A stretch of 64,000 nucleotides of DNA from NCBI RefSeq assembly GCF_000153225.1, contig NZ_CH724148.1, positions 376,640-440,639 of the forward strand, given 5' to 3'. A program made the position numbers and the translations under genes. The DNA is from Polaribacter irgensii 23-P. Lineage in GTDB: Bacteria > Bacteroidota > Bacteroidia > Flavobacteriales > Flavobacteriaceae. Below, one piece after another: positions 50,324-59,395 of the stretch (the first letter of the stretch is position 1; each line of letters begins with the position of its first letter). The notes beneath the pieces were generated by a model. The model was not told the DNA's origin and made no database searches. It was given only the letters and a program-made list of their open reading frames with translations.

Positions 50324-52102
50324 TTAATCACAAGCGGGATAAACGCAAGCAGAGTTTTGCGTACTGGTTGAACCAGCAGCACAATCTAACGCACCATTCA
50401 CCCAACTCCCATTTATTTTGTATGCCCATGTACCTGTATATTCCCATGGCTCGCCTGTTCCGTCCGGAATTACATCTCCATACGTTTCAATGACATCGTT
50501 TCCTTGATAGAGTTCAATGGCATCATCCCCATTTTGATTCAATGAACTTGTTTCTATAACATACTCGAAACTAGTAATACAAGACCCAAAGTAATTTGAA
50601 AGAGTTGCTGTCTCTCTCGCTAAAAGGATGTCATCTCCTTCTGAAACTGAAATTGCAGGTAGGGTAAATTCAATGCCATCACTTCCTCCACCGTTGTTCG
50701 CAATACTCGTGCTATAAATACTTAAATCAGCAATATCTCGTTGCGCTTTTAAATGCAGAGCCTTTCCTCCATTTGTTCCACTTCCTTCCCAAAGTAATGC
50801 CATGACTCCTTGAATTGATAATGCTGGTGTACAAATAGGATACACACAACTTGACGTTTGCATCGTAGATGCTCCAATAGAACAATCGATTCCCCCAGAA
50901 GACCAAACACCCTCAAACTTATAGGCCCATGAACCTGTATATTCCCATGCCTCACCAGTTCCATCAAGATCTACATCTCCATACGTTTCGATCACTGTTG
51001 TACCGCTAAATAATTCAATGGCATCGTCTCCATTCTGACTAATCGAAGTGTTTGCCAACAATACATACTGAAACTCGCTTACACAAGCACCAAAATAAGC
51101 GGAAATTAATTCTGGCTCTCGAGCCACCAAAATATTATCTCCTGCAGTCACTGCTTGTGCAGGAAAAGTATATTCTAAACCATCGGTTCCACCGCCATTA
51201 TTAGCAACTCCAAGGCCATATATGCTTAGATCCGCAATGTCTACATTTGCTACTAAATGAATTGCTTTTCCCTCGTTGCTACTACCTTGACCATCCCATG
51301 TCAAAGAAAATACTCCTTTTAAAGAGATAGCAGATAATGCTTCTTTTATAATAATTGTGAGCCCCGTAGAATTTCCATTTGCATTTACCGCATCTTCCAA
51401 GGATAAAACAATACTTTCATTTCCTTCATTTTCATCGTCCAATATCGTGGTTATTGTGATAACAGCAGCCAAATTTCCTGCAGGAATCGTTATATTTATA
51501 TTACCAGAGATATTATAATCTACACCCGATATCGCAGTTCCAGCAATCGTTATCATTGCTGACACATCTTTTTGAGAAATCCTATCGAGACTTGCAGTTA
51601 TAGTTGCCGTAGCATTATTTTCTTCCAATTCATTCACATCACTAGATATACTTACTACTGGTGGAACAAAAGCTGCCGTTATAAAATTCAATGACAAGGG
51701 TGCATCAAAGGTTTTACCTTCCAGTGTATAATTGCCAGCTGGTAACAGCAGCGCATATCCAGTTTCATGAAGTAGCTTGCTATCCGGAGTAAAAGTAACT
51801 GTTGAGTTTGTATTTGAAAACACCAACGAATAGGCAACCGCATCTGCCCCTGATTTAAATGTCAAAGCTTCTGAAAATAATTCAGGGTTTAAAGTATGTG
51901 AAAAGACAATGACTATGGTCGCATCTGTATTTATATTTTCAATACCATCGTTAAAATCGACTTCGTTAATCGTTTTTGCCATGGTAATTAATTCAGTATC
52001 CCTAACAATTACGACATCATCATCTTGACAACTTAATAAAATCGAAGAAAAAAATGCTAAAGGAACCCCTATGTACATTATAATTTTTTTAATATTTCTC
52101 AT
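50324..52102 (-). CDS. Surface lipoprotein: Big_5, Calx-beta and duplicated lamin-tail-like domains
   Basis: 592-residue lipoprotein (lipobox LLSC, C25). Domain order: a Big_5-like Ig domain at about 38-143 (ATIVIVFSHTLNPELFSEAL), a Calx-beta domain at about 148-240 (ending DDENEGNESIVLSLEDA), then two copies of a 165-residue unit at about 259-424 and 427-592. Each copy has IADLSIY, NNGGGxDG, NGDDAIEL, VIETYGDV and GTGExWEYTGxWAYK. The units resemble lamin-tail-like beta folds and each ends in a cysteine-rich CVYP tail. No catalytic motif is visible; a surface binding role for the locus substrate is inferred. Confidence 0.78.
   Translation of the reverse strand: MRNIKKIIMYIGVPLAFFSSILLSCQDDDVVIVRDTELITMAKTINEVDFNDGIENINTDATIVIVFSHTLNPELFSEALTFKSGADAVAYSLVFSNTNSTVTFTPDSKLLHETGYALLLPAGNYTLEGKTFDAPLSLNFITAAFVPPVVSISSDVNELEENNATATITASLDRISQKDVSAMITIAGTAISGVDYNISGNINITIPAGNLAAVITITTILDDENEGNESIVLSLEDAVNANGNSTGLTIIIKEALSAISLKGVFSLTWDGQGSSNEGKAIHLVANVDIADLSIYGLGVANNGGGTDGLEYTFPAQAVTAGDNILVAREPELISAYFGACVSEFQYVLLANTSISQNGDDAIELFSGTTVIETYGDVDLDGTGEAWEYTGSWAYKFEGVWSSGGIDCSIGASTMQTSSCVYPICTPALSIQGVMALLWEGSGTNGGKALHLKAQRDIADLSIYSTSIANNGGGSDGIEFTLPAISVSEGDDILLARETATLSNYFGSCITSFEYVIETSSLNQNGDDAIELYQGNDVIETYGDVIPDGTGEPWEYTGTWAYKINGSWVNGALDCAAGSTSTQNSACVYPACD
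50327..50824 (-). repeat. Duplicated domain, copy 2
   Basis: Codes for residues about 427-592 of the surface lipoprotein; aligned with copy 1 by the shared blocks IADLSIY, NGDDAIEL, VIETYGDV and CVYP. Similarity is clear in both DNA and protein but the copies have diverged. Confidence 0.85.
50831..51328 (-). repeat. Duplicated domain, copy 1
   Basis: Codes for residues about 259-424 of the surface lipoprotein; direct repeat of 50327-50824 at a spacing of about 504 bases. Confidence 0.85.
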
Positions 52103-52153
52103 GATATGAATAGTTTAAACGTTTATTAAAATTTATTTGTACTTAAAAAATAC

Positions 52154-53638
52154 TTATGGGAGTGTTTTTACATTTGTAAATTCCGAAAAATCTGTTGGAT
52201 CAAAACCCCAAATAACGGGTAAAAAATAGTAGACCATCAAGGATAAAAATATAATAGATATAATATTCATCCAAATACCACTTTTAATCATATCTGGAAT
52301 TCTTAAATATCCTGAGCCAAAAACTACGGCATTTGGGGGTGTTGCTACCGGCATCATAAATGCGCAAGATGCGGCAATCGTACAAGCCACCATGAGTATG
52401 TAAGGGTTGATATTTAATGAAATGGCAATGGGTGCTAAAATTGGCAACAACATAGCAGTTGTAGCTAAATTGGATGTAAACTCTGTAAAAAAGTTCACTA
52501 AAGTGATAATCACAAACACCAATACAAATAAGGAAAGCCCCTGAAAAATGTTCATTTGAGCTCCTAGCCAAGATGCCAATCCAGTAATTTGAAATCCTGC
52601 GGCCAATGCCATTCCACCACCAAACAATAAAATAATACCCCAAGGTAATTTCACTGCATCTTCCCAGCTGATAAGGCGCTCTTTAGAATCACTCGCAGAA
52701 ACTACAAATAGCAGTATTCCTGCAGTCATGGCGATGATAGTATCGTCTATAAAAGGGAAAAACTCTTGCAAAATAAAAGATCTCGTAATCCAACAAAAAG
52801 CAGTTAAAATGAATATTACAGACACGAACTTTTCCTCTCGCTTCATTGGACCAATCAAGACCAACAAACGATTTATTTCTTCTTTTCCTCCTGGAAATTC
52901 CTTCTGCTTAAACTTAAATGCAAATTTTGTTAGATACAACCACGCTATTACTAATAAAGGAATTGCAATAGGCACTCCAAATTTTAACCATTGTAAAAAA
53001 GTAATTTCAATACCATAGGTTTCCTGAACATACCCAGCAAATACTAAATTTGGTGGCGTACCAATCAAAGTTGCCATTCCACCAATAGAGGCGCTGTAAG
53101 CGATACTCAACATGAGTGCTTTACCAAAAATTAAATTTTCATTTTTTTCTGTATTCGGGTTGTCCTGTAACTGAACAACAATAGACATTGCAATAGGAAG
53201 CATCATCACTGCAGTTGCCGTGTTAGATATCCACATTGATAAAAATGCAGTAGCCACCATGAATCCCAAAATTATTTTAGAAATATTAGTTCCAATTATT
53301 TTGATAATATTCAATGCAATTCGCTTGTGTAAATTCCATTTTTCAATGGCAATCGCCAGCATAAAACCACCCATGTATAAAAAGATATACTTGTGCCCAT
53401 AGGAAGCTGTTGTCGTTTGTAAATCGACCGAACCGGTCATTGGAAATAAAATAATAGGCAACAAAGCGGTCACTGCAATTGGCACAGATTCAGTAACCCA
53501 CCACAATGCCATCCATAAAGTAATAGAAAGCAAACTATAAGCACTTTCTGACATACCAGTGGGAGGACTAAAAAACTGCATGACTAAAAATAATAAAGGT
53601 CCAGAAATTAGAAATAAACTTTTTTGTATCGATTTCAT
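52154..53638 (-). CDS. DASS/SLC13-family sodium:anion symporter
   Basis: 494-residue inner-membrane protein with about twelve hydrophobic segments. The DASS layout is visible: WWVTESVPIAVTALLPIILFP near 48-68, the first substrate/sodium motif SNTATAVMMLPIA near 138-150 with GGMATLIGTPPNLVF near 185, and the second-repeat motif FTSNLATTAMLLPILAPIA near 385 with ATPPNAVVFGSG near 430. The family carries succinate, malate, citrate and related acids or sulfate. It lies 5 bases from the SGNH hydrolase gene inside the SusC/D operon, so it should take in the final small product. Confidence 0.92.
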   Translation of the reverse strand: MKSIQKSLFLISGPLLFLVMQFFSPPTGMSESAYSLLSITLWMALWWVTESVPIAVTALLPIILFPMTGSVDLQTTTASYGHKYIFLYMGGFMLAIAIEKWNLHKRIALNIIKIIGTNISKIILGFMVATAFLSMWISNTATAVMMLPIAMSIVVQLQDNPNTEKNENLIFGKALMLSIAYSASIGGMATLIGTPPNLVFAGYVQETYGIEITFLQWLKFGVPIAIPLLVIAWLYLTKFAFKFKQKEFPGGKEEINRLLVLIGPMKREEKFVSVIFILTAFCWITRSFILQEFFPFIDDTIIAMTAGILLFVVSASDSKERLISWEDAVKLPWGIILLFGGGMALAAGFQITGLASWLGAQMNIFQGLSLFVLVFVIITLVNFFTEFTSNLATTAMLLPILAPIAISLNINPYILMVACTIAASCAFMMPVATPPNAVVFGSGYLRIPDMIKSGIWMNIISIIFLSLMVYYFLPVIWGFDPTDFSEFTNVKTLP

Positions 53639-53643
53639 TCCTT

Positions 53644-54417
53644 TTATAATTTTATAGGTTCAATACCAGCGGCTGTCACTAACTGTTTAAAAAACAATGC
53701 ATTTTCTTCCAGAACAAAGGAGAGGTAGAGCTTTTCACCATCGATGTCTGTTGTTGTGACCCGATTTGAGATTTCATTTATTGCATTCCCAGTCAGTGTC
53801 TTATATACAATTAATGCAATTAAATAGCTGCCATCAGTAGAAGGATGTTTATCATCAAAATACATATTCAAATCAGGTCTAAGTTCCCTAGCTTGCATCC
53901 AAATGGGCCCTACTGGGATAATACTTGCATCTAATTCAGCTGCCAGTTCAGTATATCCTTGGGTAATAGCAGGTTGCATTAAAGGATTTGATTTATACGC
54001 CCAAGTCATATAAAATATTGGCTCAGCCCCACCAGAACGGACTAATTTGGAAAACTTTTTCGCGTATATCTTAAAGCTTTCAGGAGTATCAATAGTACTT
54101 AAACTATGGTCTCCTAGAATTACATAGTCCCAGCGTTCTTCTTTTAAAAATTTTCTTGTGAGGGTCCCTTTTTCCTCCAACCAATGTTGTTTTAGATTAC
54201 TCCCTCCAACAGTGGATTGATGAATTTCTAAGGAAACACCTTGCGATGCTCCCATTGCTTTTACCAGCTGGGGCATGTTCCAAAAGTAAGTAAAGCTATT
54301 TCCTACAAAAAGTACTCTTGTTGGTTTTTTTTCCTGAGCAAAGAGGTTTAGCGGCAATATTATCGCTAGAAAACTTACTAAAATGAAATTATATATGCTG
54401 TTTTTAGATGCAATCAT
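53644..54417 (-). CDS. Exported SGNH/GDSL-type hydrolase
   Basis: 257-residue protein with a signal peptide ending near LNLFAQ. The SGNH block I is VLFVGNSFTYFW with nucleophile S41. The oxyanion region is WDYVILGDHSLST near 95, and the catalytic Asp-His pair is in FDDKHPSTDGSYLIAL near 205. SGNH hydrolases cleave O-acyl groups from sugars or other small esters. It lies between susD and the anion symporter with gaps of 14 and 5 bases, so it is a probable periplasmic de-esterifying step. Confidence 0.85.
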   Translation of the reverse strand: MIASKNSIYNFILVSFLAIILPLNLFAQEKKPTRVLFVGNSFTYFWNMPQLVKAMGASQGVSLEIHQSTVGGSNLKQHWLEEKGTLTRKFLKEERWDYVILGDHSLSTIDTPESFKIYAKKFSKLVRSGGAEPIFYMTWAYKSNPLMQPAITQGYTELAAELDASIIPVGPIWMQARELRPDLNMYFDDKHPSTDGSYLIALIVYKTLTGNAINEISNRVTTTDIDGEKLYLSFVLEENALFFKQLVTAAGIEPIKL

Positions 54418-54431
54418 AGATGTAAAATAAG

Positions 54432-55835
54432 CTATTGATTAATAGATGTTTTGTCAAAGAAATCTGGTATTGGACTGGGCGCATTGCTATTTCTATCAAT
54501 CTCTGATTGCGGATAAATAAAGCGCTGTGGTAATTTAGTCCCCACATTTGGAAGCACAGGAACCCTAACAATCGTCTCATTTTCAGTTCTTCGTGTATCA
54601 TTAAAAACTTCTATCTGTCCAAAAAGTGTAACATATCGTTCTTCTAAAATTTCTCTTAGCAGGGCATCTTCAATACTTATATTATCGGTATTCTCAATTC
54701 CCCCAGCACTAAAATCTGCCTTGATATACGCATCATATAGAATATTGGAAGCAGTGGCATTTGTCAAATATCCTCCTGCATTCATAAAAGCTCTAAAATT
54801 ATTTAACTTAGCAAGTCCGTCGTCAAACCCATTTGTTCTATAGCCTGCTTCTGCCAATATGAGCAAATTTTCTTGATAGGTAACCATCGCTGCAGAGGCA
54901 GATTGTGCGGCATAACCACTTGTTATATTCGGTTGGACTCCTAAGGAGTTTGTTGTAAAATAAAAATCATTTCTTCCGCTTTCATTTGTTTTACTATTGC
55001 CCCGATAGTTTAAACTCCCAGGCATCATTAAACCTACCATGAAGTTGGAAACAACAAGATCACTCTGGCGCACCTCAATCGCAAAAAATTGATAGTTTAA
55101 ATTTGCGTCTTCTGCTGCAGATCCGTGTGGTCCTTGCATGCTATTATTCGATGTACTAATTCCTTTTTGTGCCGCTTCATAAGCTTTATCATACTCTTTA
55201 GTGTGCATATAAAAGCGTGCTTTTAATGTATATGCATTTTCTAGCCATGCCTGTGCATTTCCGTCAAAATAAATATCTGAACCAGTCGCTGGTCTTCCTG
55301 TTCCTTGTTCTATGTTTAAAATAGCCCTGTCTAGTAAACTTTGTGTTTTTAAATAAACGGCTACTTGTTTATCAAACATCGGATTTGGAAACTCCTCTTT
55401 AACTGCCTGATCAAAAGGAACATCCCCATACAATGCTGCTAATGTTCCAAAGGTTTGTGCTTGTAGCACTTGGACAATTCCAAAAGTTACAGCACCCACA
55501 TCTTCACTTACGGCAGCTTGTTCTGCAGAAATTGCATTTCTTAAGGCATCATTAAATCCATCATTCCACAAGGCATTAAAATCACTTGTGGTTACTGAAT
55601 ATTGATCAAAGCCTAGATGTTGTCTATCGATACCTTTGTATTGACCAGCAAAAATAGCAGCTCTTCTTGCATTTTCTCCCGTTTGAAATAAAATGCTACC
55701 TACCTCTGCTCCCGTTAAAATAGTTTGATACGCGCTTGCTGTTTGATTGTTTGGATCGCTATTCAGATCCGCTACCAATTCACTGCAAGACTGGATTAGA
55801 AAAACAGTAATGCATAGTAAAATAAATGGTCTCAT
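54432..55835 (-). CDS. SusD/RagB-family substrate-binding lipoprotein
   Basis: 467-residue surface lipoprotein that caps the SusC pore and binds substrate. The signal sequence PFILLCITVFLIQSC has C17 in a fitting lipobox. The N-terminal SusD-like part (ELVADLNSDPNNQTASAYQT, GQYKGIDRQH) is followed by the helical C-terminal part (LILAEAGYRTNGFDDGLAKL, LREILEERYVTLFGQIEVF). The ATG at 55835 is preferred; an upstream ATG at 55922 would add 29 hydrophilic residues before the signal. It follows the SusC gene on the same strand. Confidence 0.93.
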   Translation of the reverse strand: MRPFILLCITVFLIQSCSELVADLNSDPNNQTASAYQTILTGAEVGSILFQTGENARRAAIFAGQYKGIDRQHLGFDQYSVTTSDFNALWNDGFNDALRNAISAEQAAVSEDVGAVTFGIVQVLQAQTFGTLAALYGDVPFDQAVKEEFPNPMFDKQVAVYLKTQSLLDRAILNIEQGTGRPATGSDIYFDGNAQAWLENAYTLKARFYMHTKEYDKAYEAAQKGISTSNNSMQGPHGSAAEDANLNYQFFAIEVRQSDLVVSNFMVGLMMPGSLNYRGNSKTNESGRNDFYFTTNSLGVQPNITSGYAAQSASAAMVTYQENLLILAEAGYRTNGFDDGLAKLNNFRAFMNAGGYLTNATASNILYDAYIKADFSAGGIENTDNISIEDALLREILEERYVTLFGQIEVFNDTRRTENETIVRVPVLPNVGTKLPQRFIYPQSEIDRNSNAPSPIPDFFDKTSINQ

Positions 55836-55939
55836 AATACAGTGTTTTTTTGGTGATTCTTTTAATAATGTTGCAGTTTCTTTCTTCTTATGAGCAACAA
55901 AATTCTGTGATGAAAATTTCATAATATGCTTTTTATTAA

Positions 55940-58900
55940 TTAAAGATTGAATGTTGCACTAAACAAATAAGACTTTGTGCCTGGATTATTAAAATAATCG
56001 ATTCCTCTTGCAGCACTCACTCCTGATAAGTTCGTATCTGGATCATTTCCTTCAAAATTTGTCCACAATACTAAATTTCTTCCTGTTGTAGAAAACTCAA
56101 TAGATTTTAATTTTGTTGCATTTTTTAACCAATCCGATCTCCAAACATAGGATAAGGTAATTTCTCTTAGCCGTGTCCAAGAACCATCTTCAATATACAG
56201 CTCATCATTTCCTCCTCCAAAGAAACCTCCTTCACCATTATACCAGGATTCGGTCAATGCCACGGGTCCAGCTCCGAAGTCTTTAACATTCCCGCGAAAG
56301 GTTTCTCCGATACTGATAATATCTCCGTTCGATTCAAAATAATTTCTACCTGCGATTACTTGGTTTCCGGTATCGTACCAAGTTCCTAAATCTCGCATTA
56401 CAGATTTTGTTCCAGCATAAATATCAGCATCTTGGTAAGTTTCCATTAATACGGATAGGCTAAATTTTTTATATTTTAATGTATTTGTAAACCCCCCTTG
56501 CCAATCTGGATTGGGATCTCCAATAACGCCTTCTAATTGGTCTTGTTCAGGGAAACCATAAGCATCGTAGACAATTGAACCATCGTCATTTCTTAAGGTT
56601 CTAGAGCCCCACAAAACGCCTAAAGCTTCTCCTTCTACAGCTCTTGAACTCACTGCCGACAAGCCTCCTAAGTTTAAAGATTCTGCTCCAGCTAAGTCCG
56701 TAACTTTATTTTTTACCGCAGTATAATTTGCGTTTACAGACCAAGTAAAAGCATTGGTTGTTAACACTCTATACCCTAAGTCTAATTCTATTCCCTTATT
56801 TTCTATGGCGGCTCCATTGGTATAAATCGATGAATATCCTGTTGAATTTGCTACTGGAAAGTTTAAAAGCACATCTTCGGTAGTATTTCCAAAATAGGTA
56901 AAACCAAGAGATAGTTTGTTTTTAAAAAACCTTAAATCTGTACCAAATTCAAATTCTTTCTTCCTTTCTGGTCTTAAAGCAGCATTTCCTCTGTTAGTGC
57001 TGGGCACAAAAGATCCATTTCCGAACAAACCCGAATTTAAAGAGCCTCCTAGAGAATCACTGTAACTTGGTGAAACAAAGATATTAGACGTATTGTAACG
57101 CGCTGGCTGCACCCCCACTTCGGCGTAAGACGCTCTTAACTTACCAAAAGAAAAAATAGTGCTTTCTTTAAAAATATCTAATTGTGAAAATTGCCATGCC
57201 AAAGAAGTCGATGGAAAAACAAATGGTTTGTCTGAGTTTTCTCCAAATGTTGATGCGTTTTCGACTCTAATCGTACTGTCTACGTAAAACATATCGAAGA
57301 CAGAAAAAGACAAAGAGGAATATAAACCTGCCGTTCGTTCTTGACCAAATGAGCTCCCAACCACAGTATTCTCAATCAGCGTGTTGTCTATATCTCGAAT
57401 ACCGCTAGCAACGTCTAAAAATTGTATAAAACCACTTCCTTCTGTACCATTCACATTTCTTGACTTAGTATTATAATTAAATCCCATTAAAAAACTACCC
57501 GCTACAATCTCTTTATAATTAAAAGTCGTCTTTGCTATAAAGTCAGAATTAAACATGGTGTTTGAAGTCGTTGATTGCTCTATATAACCTGCTGTAAATG
57601 CCCCTGCTGCAGATCCTGGCGTGATAAATTCTGATTTCGTTTCACTGTAATGATCTACTCCTGCTCTTGCGATGAAAGTTAACCAGCTTGTTGGCGCGGT
57701 CATAAATTCAAAATTGGTAATAAAACGATCTACTTTAGCTTTATTTTCTTGCTCATTAATAGTCCAAAGTGGATTATTATACGTGGCGGTGCCATCGGCT
57801 CCCAAAGGCTCTCGATAAGAACGATGTCTGTTTGGAATTGGAGCACCGTCACTAGTGGCATAGTAATCTCCACGATACCCAGAAATATCAAAATCTGCAG
57901 GGTTTCTTAACAAACCTAGGTATAATCCCGATGAATTAGCTCCTAATCGAATGCGATTTGATGCAGTTCTTGTGTAAGTACTGCTAGTTTTTAAACTCGT
58001 TGCCTCCGTAAACTTTGTTTTCGCATTAAAGCGCACTGTAGACCTGCGATAATCGGAGTTATTTTTCACAATTCCTTTTTGATCCAGGTCACTTAAACTA
58101 AAAAATATGGTGCTTTTTTCTGTTCCACCGCTTAAACTTAAATTGTTTTCTAGAAAATGACCATTACCAAAAACTTGATCAAAATTAGAGTCATTAAATA
58201 AGCTTTGTGAATTTTTAGTTATTATGGGATAATACAAGCTTCCATTTTGTCCAACATAAAATTCTCCAGATGTATTAAAGTTATCATTTCCCCCAATCCT
58301 ATCTGAAATTAAATCTCCCCAAGAATCTCTTGCTCTTTGATCATAGATGCCATTATCTCCTTGACCAAATTTTGTTTGAACGGGATATCTTACATTAATT
58401 TTATCTAAAGAGTAAGTAGTTTTTAGACTTACAGAAAGTTTGCTGTTGTATTTTCCTGATTTTGTTGTAATATTAATTACACCGCCCAATGCTTGAGTTC
58501 CCCAAAGTGCAGCAGCAGCAGCTCCTTTTAAAACGGTTAAGGTTGCAATATCATTAGGATTGATATCATTTAATCTAGATTGCTGACTCACGCCCCCACG
58601 ATCACTATTTCCTCGCACATCATTACTAATTGGAATCCCATCTAAAACAATTAGCGGCTGACTGCTCCTTGTAATGGAGGAGAGTCCCCTAATTTGAATA
58701 AAAGAACCTGCTCCTGGATCTCCTGAACTTCTAGATATTCTAACTCCCGAAGATTTTCCAGATAAAGCGTTTAGTACATTTGCTTCTCCAGATTTGACAA
58801 CTGCTCCTCCTTTAACTGTAGAGCTTGCATAGCCTAAATTATCTTTTTTCTTACTAAACCCGAGAGCTGTTACCACAATCTCGTCTAAATTCACGCTATC

Positions 58901-59188
58901 TTCTTCTAAAGTAACGTTAATCTCATTTTCTCCATTCACTGGTATTGATATTGTTTTATATCCTAAATAGCGAAAAGATAAACTGGCTGAATCTGTTTTT
59001 AATGTAATTATATACAATCCGTCAAAATCTGTTGTTGCACCATTTTCTATATTACTTTCTAAAATACTTACTCCGGGAATTGGTGTGCCCTGACCATCGG
59101 TAACTTTACCTTTAATAGTTCTCTGCGCTTGTATCATTTGAAATGAAAACAAAAAAATAAAGAACCAAGTTTTAGTTATAACTTTCAT
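55940..59188 (-). CDS. SusC/RagA-family TonB-dependent transporter
   Basis: 1082-residue outer-membrane transporter. A signal peptide ends near MIQAQ. Residues about 23-112 are a carboxypeptidase-D-regulatory-like domain (TIKGKVTDGQGTPIPGVSIL, TDFDGLYIITLK, FRYLGYKTISIP). LDEIVVTALGF follows as the TonB-box region. The plug (about 115-235) holds GVRISRSSGDPGAG, IQIRGLSSI and PLIVLDGIPI, and ends in GVINITTKSGK. The remainder is the 22-strand barrel. It is the first gene of the six-gene minus-strand locus. Confidence 0.95.
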   Translation of the reverse strand: MKVITKTWFFIFLFSFQMIQAQRTIKGKVTDGQGTPIPGVSILESNIENGATTDFDGLYIITLKTDSASLSFRYLGYKTISIPVNGENEINVTLEEDSVNLDEIVVTALGFSKKKDNLGYASSTVKGGAVVKSGEANVLNALSGKSSGVRISRSSGDPGAGSFIQIRGLSSITRSSQPLIVLDGIPISNDVRGNSDRGGVSQQSRLNDINPNDIATLTVLKGAAAAALWGTQALGGVINITTKSGKYNSKLSVSLKTTYSLDKINVRYPVQTKFGQGDNGIYDQRARDSWGDLISDRIGGNDNFNTSGEFYVGQNGSLYYPIITKNSQSLFNDSNFDQVFGNGHFLENNLSLSGGTEKSTIFFSLSDLDQKGIVKNNSDYRRSTVRFNAKTKFTEATSLKTSSTYTRTASNRIRLGANSSGLYLGLLRNPADFDISGYRGDYYATSDGAPIPNRHRSYREPLGADGTATYNNPLWTINEQENKAKVDRFITNFEFMTAPTSWLTFIARAGVDHYSETKSEFITPGSAAGAFTAGYIEQSTTSNTMFNSDFIAKTTFNYKEIVAGSFLMGFNYNTKSRNVNGTEGSGFIQFLDVASGIRDIDNTLIENTVVGSSFGQERTAGLYSSLSFSVFDMFYVDSTIRVENASTFGENSDKPFVFPSTSLAWQFSQLDIFKESTIFSFGKLRASYAEVGVQPARYNTSNIFVSPSYSDSLGGSLNSGLFGNGSFVPSTNRGNAALRPERKKEFEFGTDLRFFKNKLSLGFTYFGNTTEDVLLNFPVANSTGYSSIYTNGAAIENKGIELDLGYRVLTTNAFTWSVNANYTAVKNKVTDLAGAESLNLGGLSAVSSRAVEGEALGVLWGSRTLRNDDGSIVYDAYGFPEQDQLEGVIGDPNPDWQGGFTNTLKYKKFSLSVLMETYQDADIYAGTKSVMRDLGTWYDTGNQVIAGRNYFESNGDIISIGETFRGNVKDFGAGPVALTESWYNGEGGFFGGGNDELYIEDGSWTRLREITLSYVWRSDWLKNATKLKSIEFSTTGRNLVLWTNFEGNDPDTNLSGVSAARGIDYFNNPGTKSYLFSATFNL

Positions 59189-59320
59189 ATTAAAATTGGA
59201 TTTAAAAGTTTAGTTTTACCTTTTAACAGAAGGTGTCAATTATTTTGTAATTAAGAAAACCTTAAATTTAAAAGTAAATATTTGTCAATAATATAAAATA
59301 ATCTTGGTTTTTTTATTGTT

Positions 59321-59350
59321 TTAGTAAATTTTAGTAAATTTTATCAAATT
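59321..59350. promoter_or_regulatory. Three 10-base direct repeats, candidate operator
   Basis: TTAGTAAATT occurs twice in direct succession, followed by the variant TTATCAAATT. A 10-base period puts the same base face forward on each helical turn. The repeats lie in the 207-base divergent gap between the SusC gene and the regulator gene, 46 bases before the regulator ATG. Confidence 0.55.
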
Positions 59351-59395
59351 CTACTATTTTTTACTTATTCTTAAAATCATTGAAAACAACTAGAA

